Source of the DNA: Siniperca chuatsi
Lineage: Eukaryota > Chordata > Actinopteri > Centrarchiformes > Sinipercidae
NCBI RefSeq assembly: GCF_020085105.1
Contig: NC_058044.1
Span: 27,718,206-27,782,205 of the forward strand
Reading direction: 5' to 3'
DNA length: 64,000 nucleotides
A program made the translations under genes and the position numbers. Every line of letters starts with the position of its first letter. The first letter of the stretch is position 1. This document shows, piece by piece, positions 24,620 through 37,300 of this stretch. Below the pieces are notes generated by a model. That model was not told where the DNA came from. It was given only the letters and a program-made list of their open reading frames with translations, and did no database searches.

Positions 24620-27600
24620 TTGTCAATATGTGTGTGTTTGAAATATGGAATGCACCCAGTAATATGTGTAAAATATGATAGAAAATGGACTATAACGTAA
24701 CAAAGCGAGCTGTTGGACTGCATGCTGTCACTGCTAAAGGATTACATTCTGGAGGAAGTAAAGAGCGCTGATTCTCGCCATTCAAGCAACAAGACCACTG
24801 ACATTTCCACCCACTGCCAGCTGGTGCTTGTGCTAAGCTACATGGACGCCAGCAGTAACATTTCGAGTTCATTACCAACACTGTTTCTGTAGGGCCGAGC
24901 ACCAGACTCCCACATGGACAATGAATAACCAGGTATCCAGCAGATGTAGTCAGACTCTGACTGGTAGTGTACATTTGTTCATGTTCAGCCCCAGTGTGTG
25001 TTTTTGAGCATAGTTGACATTTTAAAACAAATCCCAAATGATTCCATTTCAACTGATATTTACAAGATTGTTTATGTTATTTGGGTCATTTCCTTCTGTT
25101 AACTATTTTGTATTGGTTATCAGGGATCCTATAATTTTTTTTTTTTTTAATTTGCCTGTGTGGGTGACCAAAATAAGATGTCCTGATATGTTTGCAGTTC
25201 AATATTTAACAATTATTTTATTCCAACATAAAATAAAGCAGTAACGCCTTGACAAAGTAGGAATTCCTTTTTGATACATTCACTTTTTTGCATAAAATCT
25301 TACTGGGATGTTTGTTGAAATTGATTGGATGTGGCACAGCACTACCTGGAACATTTCCACCAGCCGCCACTGCTAGAAACCCGGGTGATTACGACACATA
25401 ATACGAAATTCATTCCTAAATCATATCAAACCCATATTTAATTCTTAATTGTCTCTTAAAAATATTTTCATCTAGCTGTCTGAACCAATGACATCACTGC
25501 CACACGAGTGTTTAAACACCCAACTTGTCTGCTGTTCTGGCTTCTCTGTGACTCTGGAATCTAGCACTAACCAAGTGAAGGGGTTAGGTATAAGTTTAAA
25601 ATCATGTCATAAGTACATAATCAAGGGAATCATTTCTTAACTTGTCTTCCACCGTCACGTAGCATTTTCAGAGCTGCTTTTTCCTGCCCTGTCCTGCATC
25701 GCCGTGGGAGGAATTCTGCTCCTCCTAACTAACATGCAGGTGAATTCTTATTCTGTATCAATATCTTAGCATAGAAACATAATGTATGTCCAAAATAAAT
25801 TATATTTCACAACACCTTTGAACTCTCCAATAACCCATAACTATATAAATGTTGTATCACTGAATTGTGTCCCTGTGGTGTTGGAAAGGTGGGCAACCTG
25901 TTCGCTGCTCATCGCTCCACCATCATCACTCTCTACAATGGTGCCTTTGACTCCTCTGCTGCTGTGTTTCTCATCATCAAGGTAAAGGAGTGGAGCCATG
26001 TCAGTGGAGCCATTATAATGATATGTTCTGGCAGCATCTGTAATCATTTACTAGATGGGTAGTCGTCAAAAAACAATATCAGGCACTATTCTGGGCATTC
26101 ACATTGCAGGATGGTAGGTTGCACTTGGTCATTGATCATTCTCACTAGAGTCAGACAGCTTGCTTCAAAGTGGCTGACACAAAATGGTGGACAACATGGT
26201 GAACAGTGAATGAGTTCACGCATAGCTACAGACAATGCAAATCCAATTTTTGTTGCCAGGTCTATGAAGTGCAGTAGTTTTTCTCCACAGCAAAAAAACC
26301 CAGGTATTTTTACATCAAATCCAGTTTAGCTTGTGGTTTGAAATGCAATTGAAATACACCATTTGAGGTCATGGTGCTCTGTGCTTCTTTGACGTACATG
26401 TGTATTTTTATATGAGCAGAAAGCAACATGTACATCAACTTCTACAAAATTGCTGCTATTCTTTTTCTTGAATTTTACCCAAGAGTTTTCCCTCTGCTTT
26501 CCAGGTACTGTATGAACAGGGAATCTCTCTCCACTCCTCCTTCCTTGTTTTGTCCTTCTGCAGCATCATACACCTGTTGAGGACCTTCCTGCTGATGCCC
26601 AGAACCCACATCCCCTACCCTCTGCCACAATACTACACCTACGGGTGCGAACATTAGCTTGTCTTTGAGCAGCTACTGTAGTAGGTCATGTAGATCATCT
26701 TCACGGATGAGACATGACAGACATTCACTTCTCCCGATGTACAGATTGAATTGCAGAAAGGCCAACCCTTATAATGTGGAGCAGTTGGAGAGGATGAGGG
26801 ATGGAGCGATGACCGTTTCAGAGGAGTCCAGTGGGAGGGACAACGTGCCACCAGCACCTGAGGACGGGATAGAGGCCCAAGACTCAGGAAAAGGTACTTA
26901 TCCTCATTGTTGCCATCACCTCCATATTCACATTATCAGGTGTGGATGACATGATTGAGCAATAAAACTGCACACAAATCATTACATATTTAAATTTGGA
27001 CTTTTAAAAATACTAAAAAAAAAAAAAAACAGAACACAATTTGTTAAAAAATATCACAAGTAGATATTAGTAAATGTATTCAACTTTAAAGCACTTTTCA
27101 GCGCGTGGACTTGATTTCATTTTTCGATAAAGTTCATGTCAGATTTCATGTGAATCTCCACGTGTTTAGTGGCGAGTTTCCGAAGCTGCGTGCTGTCCTG
27201 GTTCTTCCTGTGGCACCTGTTGTGGTTGTCCGTTATGCAGCTGAGGCACTACCTCTTCATTGGCACGCTCAACCCCATGCTCAACCGGCTGGCCAACAAT
27301 GACTCCAACCTGGGTAACTCATTATAAAAGTCACTGAGCCTCTTCGTCACACATATTAACGGACTGTGATTTAAAGCTTTCTCCTTGTTCTCTCACTGAC
27401 CTTTCCATCCCCTCTTCTCATTATCGCCATCCAACCGCAACTCTTGTATTTTTATTTTTTTCTTTGCTTCTGTTTCCTTCCCACCATATCTCCCTCAGTG
27501 AGTCAGTACACCAATGCTTTTGCCATGACCCAGCTGTGTGGAGTACTGTGTGCTCCCTGGAACGGACTCATCATGGACAGACACAAGGGAAAGCCTCTGG

Positions 27601-27628
27601 CTCCTGGTAAATCAATAACTGGTGTTAT

Positions 27629-27672
<44 letters not shown>

Positions 27673-29923
27673 AACAGAGCAACTTTACTCATTCCTTCTT
27701 AACCATTTTTCCTCTTGTAGGAGAAACAGAGCAGGAGGCGGACCTGCGCTCCTCCTGCCTGTCTCTGTTCCTAACCTCCCTGCAGTGCCTCCTGTTCTCT
27801 GTGTGCGCCTCCTTTCCTTTGCTCCCGCTGCAGTACCTCACCTTTGGTCTACAGGTCCTCAATCGCTCCTTCCTCTACGGGGGAAATGCAGCGTTCATTA
27901 GCATTGCGTGAGTAGCTATCACACACACACACACACGGGATGGACAAAATAAAAGAAACGCCTCACAACACGACGAAAGAAAAGTTAAAACTGACAGATG
28001 TGACTCGATGGTCATTTCTGAGTTTGCTGAGTTGTTAAACAAATATACAGTTTAGTGTCTTTCAGTCAGTCGACTTATGAACAGTGTTTCTCTTTGATAA
28101 TGCAGTTGTCCTATGTTTGGCATACAGTGTCACCGTGATGTTCTGAACATTCCATCATTTTTCAGTGTTTGGGACTGTTGCAGTTCTGGCAGCGACTATC
28201 TTTGCACCTCGTTAAGGTGTGCTGTTGCTTGAAAACTCACTTATACTGTAAAATTGCAATTTTTACACCACTTTCACACCAAATAAGCAAGAGTGCAGAT
28301 TTGGTGCAAGGTAGGATGAAGACCAGTCGTAAAGGATTACCCATCCTACAAATCAGCTAAGATGCTACCTACTATTGGAATGTAAACAATCACAATTTGT
28401 CTGATTTTCTAACCTGGCATCCCTATCCTCTATGAAGACCGAAGAGTTGAGGTGAATAACTCAGGGAATTCAAAGGTGCACTAAATTAACTTGTCTGTCT
28501 TTCATTACAGTGAAATTGGCAATGTCATAAATGCTGGAATGTCGTTGGACATGCGATACATACCCTTAATGAATACTGATAGTGGTTTAAATACATGTGT
28601 AACTGACAGGTGCGGCAGGCCACTGTAATTGTGACTTAAAGGAGCACTCCACCAGTTTTACACATAAAAATCAGTTTACTTGTTACAAGGAGTACTTCTC
28701 AGCCTGTGACAACAGCTGTATAATGTTTTATGTGCCTCTGGAGTGAGCTCTCTACTGTCTGAAAAAATAATATTTTGGATTGGGCTTGAAACTTTTTAGA
28801 AACAGCCTGAGTTACAAACTTAGGATCTGGAGTTTAAAATATGTGGGCAGTCACCAGACAGGGTCGGTCTACAGAAAGACGCTACTGAGTTCCATTATGG
28901 GAATTGTTGGATCCAGGGTTTTTGGAGCTTGACCCATACTCGGAACTAAAACTCAGGATATCTCGGCCTCTACTGCTTAGATTTTGACCATTCTTTTTTT
29001 AATCTGTCTCTCACAAGCATTGCATTTTATGAAAGCACTTTATGAAAGTGCAATGATAAATTGCTGGAGTACCCCTTTAAAGTAGTTGCTGCCTGAATTG
29101 CAGATTCATCAGTAGCAAGCACTGCAAAATTACGTAATGTGGTAAAGGGAAAGTGTCAAAAACTGACAATAGATACCAAACAGAGAAAAAAATGCATCGG
29201 CAAAGAGTATCAGTGGTCAGACGTTGACGGTCACAAGCACTGACTGAAGGACACTTAATAGAATATGAGCTTAAAAACACTTTCAACTACAGCCTCAATT
29301 AAATTAACCTCTGACGGTCTCAAAAAAACAAACCAATTTTAAGTGACTGGAGGGCTACTTACTACTGATCAGACTTTATAATGAGCAGGTTTAGCGTGCC
29401 AGATGGACACCAAGTCACAGACATACCTGTGGAAATGACATGTCTCTCTCTCTTAGTTTTCCTGCCTGTCACTTCGGGAAGCTGTACGGCTTGGCAATGT
29501 CTGTGTCCGCTGTTGTCTCGCTGCTGCAGTACCCCTGCTTCACCCTGGTCAAAGGACCTCTGGGTGGAGACCCCTTTTTCGTAAGTGCTAAAGAACCACT
29601 GGGTGACTATCACATCCTTGTGGAGGACACATTTAGGTAGAGGGCACGTGAATACATTTTGAGGAACGCTGACAATCTTAGTTTGTGCCAGTGTAACAGT
29701 CAGTGTATTCACTGACAAGGGTAGTGTGATGCCGTAACTGACTTCAGACTAATGTTGTTTTGATCTGTTACAGGTGGACATTGCTCTGACTCTCCTCACT
29801 CTGCTGGTGTTTATCCATCCTGTCTACGTCTTCATCCACTGCAGAAAAGTAGCCCGCCACAGAGACGACAACGCCCACACTGAGGTCGCTAATGGCTCCA
29901 AAATGGCTGAAGCCAAGTTATAG
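21153..29923 (+). CDS. slc43a3: SLC43A3-type MFS transporter (equilibrative nucleobase transporter)
   Basis: Twelve coding exons, all phases consistent, 512 residues: ATG 21331-21520 (exon from 21153), 23006-23135, 24167-24213, 25663-25739, 25889-25981, 26505-26644, 26745-26893, 27170-27313, 27499-27606, 27721-27907, 29457-29580 and 29774-29923. The protein is rich in hydrophobic segments with an MFS loop signature GYLFDRFG at residues 91-98, a glycosylatable NNSNLT in the first extracellular loop, and conserved blocks [27 protein letters not shown] and [11 protein letters not shown]. Family knowledge: SLC43A3 (ENBT1) moves purine nucleobases across the plasma membrane; human protein is about 491 residues. 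A hydrophilic loop (exon 26745-26893) separates the two halves. A decayed duplicate lies upstream at 12837-15840. AATAAA at 30110-30115 follows. Confidence 0.92.
21850..22250. mobile_element. Abundant fish interspersed repeat
   Basis: TGACTGGAGCCTATCCCAGT, GGGTACACCCTGGACAG, CATGCATGTCTTTGGACGG and GGGAGGAAGCCGGAGAACCC are hallmarks of a widespread fish repeat. It lies in an slc43a3 intron. Superfamily not assigned. Confidence 0.65.
22731..22882. repeat. Dispersed repeat, copy 2
   Basis: Same family as 10151-10392, in the same orientation; homology fades after about 22882. It sits about 120 bp before the slc43a3 exon at 23006. Confidence 0.65.
24571..24620. repeat. (AAT)n microsatellite
   Basis: Near-perfect ATA/AAT trinucleotide run in an slc43a3 intron. 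Confidence 0.9.
27631..27669. repeat. (TG)n microsatellite
   Basis: TG run 24 bp after the donor of the exon ending at 27606, within the very short (114 bp) slc43a3 intron. Confidence 0.9.
28636..29080. mobile_element. 445-bp MITE with 19-bp terminal inverted repeats
   Basis: The left end TTAAAGGAGCACTCCACCA and the reverse complement of the right end TTAAAGGGGTACTCCAGCA match at 16 of 19 positions. TTAA at both extremes could be a target duplication or part of the repeat. Non-coding; a shorter decayed relative is at 47736-47995. Confidence 0.65.
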
Positions 29924-30109
29924 TTATTAGGATAATCATACAAGTGTTTTAGTCTCTGTCAACTTCTAGACTTAATTTTTCAGGTTGTCAAATGATTTTC
30001 TTGTATATTTTGTTTTTTTTATTTAACCGATATCATTTTAAATGTTATGTTTGTGAGAACAGATATGTCTTTTAAATGTTTTGTACATTCCAAAACGTGT
30101 TAATAGTTA

Positions 30110-30115
30110 AATAAA
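30110..30115 (+). terminator. slc43a3: Poly(A) signal of slc43a3
   Basis: AATAAA 187 bp after the stop codon at 29923. Confidence 0.6.
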
Positions 30116-30318
30116 AAATATTAAGAGCTGTTTTTAAATGTGAATGTGTTTGACTGGGCTAAATTTCATTTCTGAGCTTTAATGTGTTGTAAAGTATATA
30201 TGTCCACATGTATTTATATTAACCACAGGACACAATGTACAGTACAAATTTTACTGTACAGTGTATATACACAGTATGTTTCATGATTATATTAATATGA
30301 CCAGGTTAAATAATATAT

Positions 30319-30324
30319 TTTATT
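30319..30324 (-). terminator. Candidate poly(A) signal of the minus-strand fusion gene
   Basis: TTTATT on the plus strand reads AATAAA on the minus strand, about 800 bp after the stop at 31128. It would put the two convergent gene ends only about 200 bp apart. Other AATAAA matches may be used instead. Confidence 0.35.
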
Positions 30325-31127
30325 CTAAAAAAGTGACAGGTATATTTACATTTACACTAAGACATACAAAACATTAAACGCAAAGAGTTCAAGGACATCA
30401 CAGTCTAAGACAATACAGATATTGTGCTAATAAGCTTCATCCATTGTGTTAACAGTGTACAATGCAGTGCTGAAAAAGTGAATCATTATGTAAAATGTTT
30501 TTAAAAAAAGTCATTTTAGGTTTCACGCAACACTTTCATGATCACTTTAACTATAACAGGAATACCTACCAATACTATACTATATAACTGTATCCAAAAG
30601 AGGTAAGGCACTAGGTGCTACAAGGTACAGCCAGCAAAGTTAAATGTAGATCAGAACTATAAACAGTACAAAACTGATTTTCTTTGTCTTTCTTCTCTAT
30701 AATCTCCAGGAAATAAAAATGAAAATATCACACCACTGTTACTTTTAGGGGGGATAAATGCATCTTTAAAGTAAAAATTTAAACCTTAAATTTGCTGCAC
30801 AAATAAGGGTGAATAAAGATTTCAGTCAATGAAACTTTACATGGTTGAAAGATCCTCCAATCAAATATAAAGCCAAACCTTCAATCCCAAAAAATGATTC
30901 TTCCTAATATGCACTTATTTTACACTTTAATATGACCTCAGTGTGTACTGCATCCAACCTCAGCACCCTGTTTGTGTTCTAGATGGGGATATTGTGCGGT
31001 TTTCTTCAACAGGCTAATTTTGTGTCAGGGCTTTGGTTTAAATTTAGATGAGGGTACGTGTTACACATGTAGCCGAGGGGGTTAAATTAAAGAGCTTGTG
31101 AAAAAGCAATGAATGCTGTTTGTGTGT

Positions 31128-34100
31128 TTATGGGACCTTTTCCATCCCACTGTTCTTGTCGTCATTCCTAACTGCTGTTTGCCCACTCTCAGTGGCGGGC
31201 ATGTGGTTGTGGTGCAGAAACAAGATTGAGTCCAAACTTTCTGGTGGAATGTTGGCTCTCTTCCTGTACGTAGCTCCCGCTCCTTCCTGCACAAAGTCCT
31301 GTGCAGCGTTACCTGCCACTGCCGGAGCAGCCAGGTAGGCCCGTGCCACTGTGGCTAACAGCGGAAACTGCACAGCCTTCGTCCTCCACCACTGCAGGGG
31401 CTCCACTCCCAGCGAAGCTCCCTTGTCGGCTCTGAAGACAGACATCTCCATGTCTATAGACTCCTCCACGGAGCTCTGCCTGGTCCTGGGTGCAGAGCAG
31501 AACAGGTCTCCCAGGAGGAACTCCATACCAGAGAGCCCGCCCTGAGAGCCTGGATCTGCCAGCTCGCTCTCATCAGCCTCCCCTGCATCGCTCTCTTCAT
31601 CTTCGTCTTCGATCTCTCTGAAGTTGATTGGGCGGGATTCTTTGAGGCGCTTGCTCCTCCGCAGAAAGTCACTCTCTGACTCTGGTGACCCAGGTGAGGG
31701 GCTTCTCTTGCTCTGGCTTTGCTTCTTACCTTGGCCTTTCCTCCTGTCCTCCTTCACAATCCTGACAGCCTCTTTCTTTAGCCAATCAAAAATGGCCGTC
31801 TGCTCCTTGAAAATAATCACAACAAAAAGATTTTATTTGTGTTCCAGAGTATCTTTTGCTTCACACATTATTATAACTATGATTGGGGAAGAGACAAGTT
31901 ACATAGAAGAATTTTTCAAGAAGATCAGATCAAGAAGGCAGCCTCAAAAGTTAATGTAATGTAGTCTTCCTGGCCAATGATGTTCAAGCACATTAGCACC
32001 AGAAATGGAAATAATAAGCAGGAAACAGAAATCTCTCAGTACATATGAATCATTAATATGTATTCCAAAACAAATTTAATATCTCAAAAGAAGCTGACAG
32101 ATATTTAGTAAAAAAAAGAAGGCAGCAAGCCTATAAAGCACTGGCTTTAATAAAATGTTCAGTATCAGTGGTATGTGCTGTTCATAGGGTGGGATATCAA
32201 ACCTCAATGTTCTGGTACTGACTGAAATATTGATTGAATATTGAATATCGAGTTTGAAAACTGTCAAGTACTGAGAGTTGGCATCAAAAATGCCTGTTCA
32301 CATTCATAGTCTAGCTTACAGTACTTATTCTTTGATCAGATAGTTCCAGATTTTAATCATGTTTTTAAAATCGTATTCGCACTAGTATCGGAATATTTCA
32401 AACAATAAGCTACCCACTAATCATGACCATTCTCTTAAAGTAAGCTACAATTGTTAGCATGTTTGGCTAACTAGTTTACTAACTACAGGTTAATTGAGTT
32501 TTCCCATTCAGGGAGCACATCAATAACTAACTACATTGGTTTGTGCAGTTACTGGTTACATTGAAAAAAAAAAAACACAAGCCTTGTTCATGATTAGCAC
32601 ATGCACTGAGTAGTACTTCCTCATTGTGTGGAGCTGGTCCTGGACGCTATCGGAGGAGTTTAGGGTAACGTTAGTGGCTCTGTCCTACTCTTTGTTGGAT
32701 CTGGGGAAGTTTACACTCCACCAACCCCAGCCTAAATTACCAGAAAATGCTAGAACAGAAAGTTTGACAGGCATAGCAACAGTAACTAAAGGGGACAGGG
32801 TTTAGCAAACAGTCAATTCCCTGCATTTTAACTTTACAACTCACCTTCTCCTCCATGAACCCCAGCCCATGGAACTGGGGGTCGAGGGAACATGCCACAC
32901 ACAGAACCCTGTTGACAACGGGGTTGTCGTAACAGCTCGCCAAGTTCCGCCTCATCATCCTCTTCACTTCCTTCAGGATGGATGAGGAATCTCCCGGCCT
33001 CGACATGAGGTGGCGGGAGAGCAGGCCGGTGAGAATGGGTTTGATGAGGGACAGACGGGGGAATGCCTCCTTGGCGAGGGTTCGACACGCCACGTCCAGA
33101 GGTTTGAGGACCAAACACAGCTCCTCTAGAACCTTCCATTCAGATCGCAAAGTGGGAACGCTAGTTGAGGATGTGTTGGAGGTGGAGTTTGCATGGCAGC
33201 TGCCAGATGAACTGGATTCTGAAGAAGTGTCTTCTTTGGACAAGCCCTCACCTTTAATCTCTTTCATCATATCATAGAAAAGGCTTTTATGTTTGATGAA
33301 CGTGCTCAGTAGAGGGTACAGCTTATTCCATGTTGGCCGGCTGTGAGCCCATGACTTCAGCTCAGCCTGTTCTTGTTTCGTCAGGGTCTGCAACAGACTC
33401 TGGGTGTGGTTCTGATAAGAGCCTTTGTTTTGAGCAGGTGGCAGGAAGAGGGTTGAGAGAATGCCCTGGAATTGGCTGAGGGTCTTGGAGATGACGGAGT
33501 GTGACATCACTTCCTCAATGCAGCCCTGCACAGCGCTAAAGAAACATGGCACAGATGGCAGTCCTTCACTAGAATGGCCGTGCTCTGTGCCATGTGGTTC
33601 CTCGGGTGACACAGAGTCGTCCCTCTCAAGAAATGTTGTTGAGTTCGGGTGAGGGACGCTTCCTGCAGCCTCTCCACCTTTCTCGCTCTTAATTGGCCCC
33701 AGCCTCATCTTGTTCCTTCCCTCCCCTCCCAGCAAGACTAGATTAGGCTGGGAGATTCCCCACTCCTGGGCCATCGCTTTCACTTGAGCCTCCACTGCTC
33801 GAAGGCTGTAGTCTTTCGCCCCACTCTCTGTCAGTCTTTGGGTTGCCAGAGCCAGGTTCTGAAAACTAAAATTACAGTCTATGTAATGTGCCCAGAGGGT
33901 GAGGTACCTCTCAGTGTTGCCCTGCCAGTTGTGGAACCAAATATCCACACTTAAAGTGACAAAATGAGGAACTTCCCTGCGATGGCTCGGAGGTCGCCCA
34001 CGTCTCCTGGTCTCAAACTCAATGGGAGCGGTGTAGTCAGATACCTCCTCGTTTTCTCCGCTTCCCATTTTCCTCCTCAGCAGCTGAGCCAAGCTCGTCT

Positions 34101-34325
34101 TGCCTTTGGTGTGGTGTTCTTTCAAAAGGTTCTCGAGTTGACAAGGTGAAGGCAGATCCTTGTAGGAGGGCAGGAGAGTGTGGATCAGCTGTTTGAAGCC
34201 TCCCCCTTCAACCAGAGCCGGGGGCTGGAGATCCATGATGAGAAAGTTGGCAATGGCATCGGTCACATGAGCAGATGATACCAGGGGGAGTGTACTGACC
34301 ATCAATGGCTGCGAGCGCTGTTGAC
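31128..34325 (-). other. hAT transposase-like exons (exons 7-8)
   Basis: Exon 7 opens with the hAT-typical AHVTDAIANFLIMDLQPPAL block and retains the first catalytic-type aspartate in LSVDIW (D887). Where DNxxNM-type second acidic motifs are usual it reads LLGGEGRNKM (about 957-966). An AT-hook-like RRRGRPPSHRR lies at 866-876. Exon 8 begins FDWLKKEAV, carries a basic then acidic insert (KRLKESRPINFREIEDEDEE) and ends with a dimerisation-type block EPLQWWRTKAVQFPLLATVA, where the usual SERVFS motif is replaced. Confidence 0.8.
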
Positions 34326-37300
34326 CTTTTGTGAAAAAGAACAAATCTCCAATCGGCAAATAAGCTTCAATAGTTTGACAACACATTTTTACAAAGCCTG
34401 TTTAAGCTGTAGATCAATTTTGAACCACTTTTGAAAGAGCTATCTGACTCACATTTTGACTCACATCTCGGGTCTTATTTTTAGCCATGCTAGCGGCGTG
34501 GCACTCTCTACAGCAGCGTTGGTCGGTCAGTTCGTTGGTTCACCACTTTGGTCCAAACTGAAATATCTCAACAACTATTGAATGGCCAATACTTCCAAAA
34601 CTAATGACACTCCCATCAGCCTCAGGTGTACTTTCTGTGTAGTGCAAATTAGTAAACGTAATCATGCTAACACACTAAAATAAGACAGGTAAACATTATA
34701 CCTGCTAAACATCAGCATTTTAGCATTGTCATTGTGAGCATGTTGCCATGATAGCATGAGCATTTAGCTCGCACTGCAGTGCCGAAGTACAGCCTCACAG
34801 CTAGCTAGCATGGCTGTAGACTCTTAAAAGAAATCCGTCTGGACAAAACACACGAGCAGTCAGACCATTAGACAAGTTGTAAACTCCAGGGTTCACTAAA
34901 CTTATTTAGAACAGAAGACGAAGATGAAAAATAAAAATGATTACCCAAACTGCACTTTGTAAGCATACATCACAGTTTACAGGCCATCTTCCTGGTTTAA
35001 CTTTATACTACTCGACATAGTTGTTTGTGTGCAGTTTTCCAGAGTAATGCAGGATTATTAGTAACATTTTGGTGCTTTTGGTGGCGCTCACTTTTAGTTT
35101 TACCTCCAAATAAAGTGGTTTATATAATTTGGCAAAACTCTTGGTTCGTTTACAACCTGTCTGACTGCTCATTTATTGGTCTGTCAAGTTATAATAAACC
35201 AGAACTTTCCTTTAACATTGTAACTTTGATACTCTGTCATTTATTGTGCAAAACAGGCAGTCGACAGTAATAGTTACCTATTGTCAGAAGACTCCGATCC
35301 TTGTTACTGTCACGTGGTCTGATGTGGTGCTTGTTGGTCAGATGGTTTTGGAGATCCACTGCTCCTCCCCCACAGGCCACATGTTCCCCACACAGCTTAC
35401 ACACCACAGTGCTCCGGTCCAGAGGCCGACCGGTTGGGTCCGGCTCAAACCCAAAAAAGTACCACGGGCTGTTCTGTGTGGCATTTGGGTTACTCAGCAG
35501 TTTCTCAGTTCCAGGCATAAAATCGTACTTTTCCAACGGATGAGAGCTAGGGGATGGGAAGGAGATCAGGGAGGAGGAGGGGAAGGCAGAGCCAGAAATC
35601 ATGCCTGAGTCACTAGCTGCATCCAGGTTTGACATTGTCGTCACATCACTGATGACAAGCATGGGACTCTGTGACTGGCTGTGGTCTGACCAAAGGGAAG
35701 AGCTGCTGGGCTCTGGGAGGGTGACCAATTGGATGTCCTGCAGGAGGCGCATAACTGTCTCCTTGTCTCCAACTTCACATTTCACACTGTCACCTGTATC
35801 TCCCCAACAAAAACAAAAACATAGGATGTTGGCCAAAAAGCAAGCTATATTTTCAGTATAACACCTTCAGAATAATAGTTCCAATTAAATTTAAGTCTAC
35901 TTTCAGTTGAAAATGAATGTGGAAGTGAAAAACTAATAGGGATCTGCTAGGCTGCGTCTGCCACGTCATTCCATGCGTCAGTGAGTGAACTCACCCATCC
36001 CGAGGCCCAGCAAGGTGGCATAATCCTTGCCGATCCAGACCCTGAGCTCGGCTCCCTCTGTGATGGGCTGGGAAACCCTGTAGTAGATGTGACGGTAAAA
36101 CTGGAAGACGACCAGGTTGTGTTCCTCCTCACTGCTGGTATATGTTACATACCTGAAACATACAGCAAACACATACAGTACGTAACTGTGACCAGCAAAG
36201 TAAGAGCCAATCTCTGTCAAACAAATGCTGTGATCGTAAATAAATAAAACTACGAGTGACTGAATGTCAGACTGCATTATGACAGAAACAAAGCAGAAGG
36301 GAGAAAGTAAGACCTGCCCACCTCATCCAGTTAGATTTGTTTTCATCAGAAGCATCGATGTAGACAAAAGCAGCCTCATCTCTGATCTGGAGATGGGAGC
36401 AATGCGTATGTCAACTATTTTTATACCCAATTCTGTTTTGGATTCCTGCTCTCAACACAAGTCAGAAATTACATCATGGATTTTAAATGTTATTGTAGCG
36501 CAAAACAGCACCATTTTTGCCATAACTTGATTTTAAACGGCCTCTTTAGGTCTACTCAAACCTGTCTACTTACAGCCCAGGTGTATCTGAGGTTGGTCGG
36601 CATCTGTCCTCTGCACACTTCTCCTACAAATGGCCCAAACATGACGCCCTGCTGAAGGTGACACTTGGCGTACACTTTCATCTCTCCCATCTGCTCCTCG
36701 CCGGAAGATCCAGGACCAGACTTCCCAGACCCAACGTCCCCGCACAGGCACAGGCAGGAAGGCAGGGACAACACCGCCCGGGAGGGGCCGCCATGGAGCC
36801 ACGGCTCTCCAGGCGGCAGCACAGCATCTGGGACATAGTTCTGGTTTGAAGCAGTCTGGAGAAACGGAACATCCTCGAAGAATTCATCGTGGTTTAAATC
36901 TAAACCTGGAGAGGCAAAAAAAAAAAAAAAAAAAACAGAAATATTTAGTCAAATATGGAATTAAGGTGAGATATTGTCATTGACTAGAGGAGGAAGCACG
37001 TTTACGGTTTTTTTTGTTTTGGGTGACAAAACAGAGATGACGTGATTAAGCAACTCAGTAAATAGAGACAAAACCTTTTGAGGATATTACTGAATTAGAA
37101 TGTGATTGTTACTCTACAACATTAGACATATTACATTATAGTAAATACACAACAATTTACACATTTATTTATAGCAAAGACAGAAGCTTTGAGTTTGTTT
37201 TGATTCGTTTTATTTTGTTCCCCCACCAAGAAAAATGTATTTTTCTTCAGCGTCTTCACGTTCGTTCGTTCTGACATTCTGTAGACATTTTTCTGAACAT

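Noticed and set aside
27444-27911. 155-codon open frame through slc43a3 exons
   Set aside because: It reads two genuine exons plus the TG-repeat intron between them; GT-AG borders and phase remove the Cys/Val repeat part.
27936-28240. Possible Tc1-related repeat (GGACAAAATAAAAGAAACGC)
   Set aside because: It resembles a familiar fish repeat phrase, but only a short match is visible and no second copy or terminus was found in the window.
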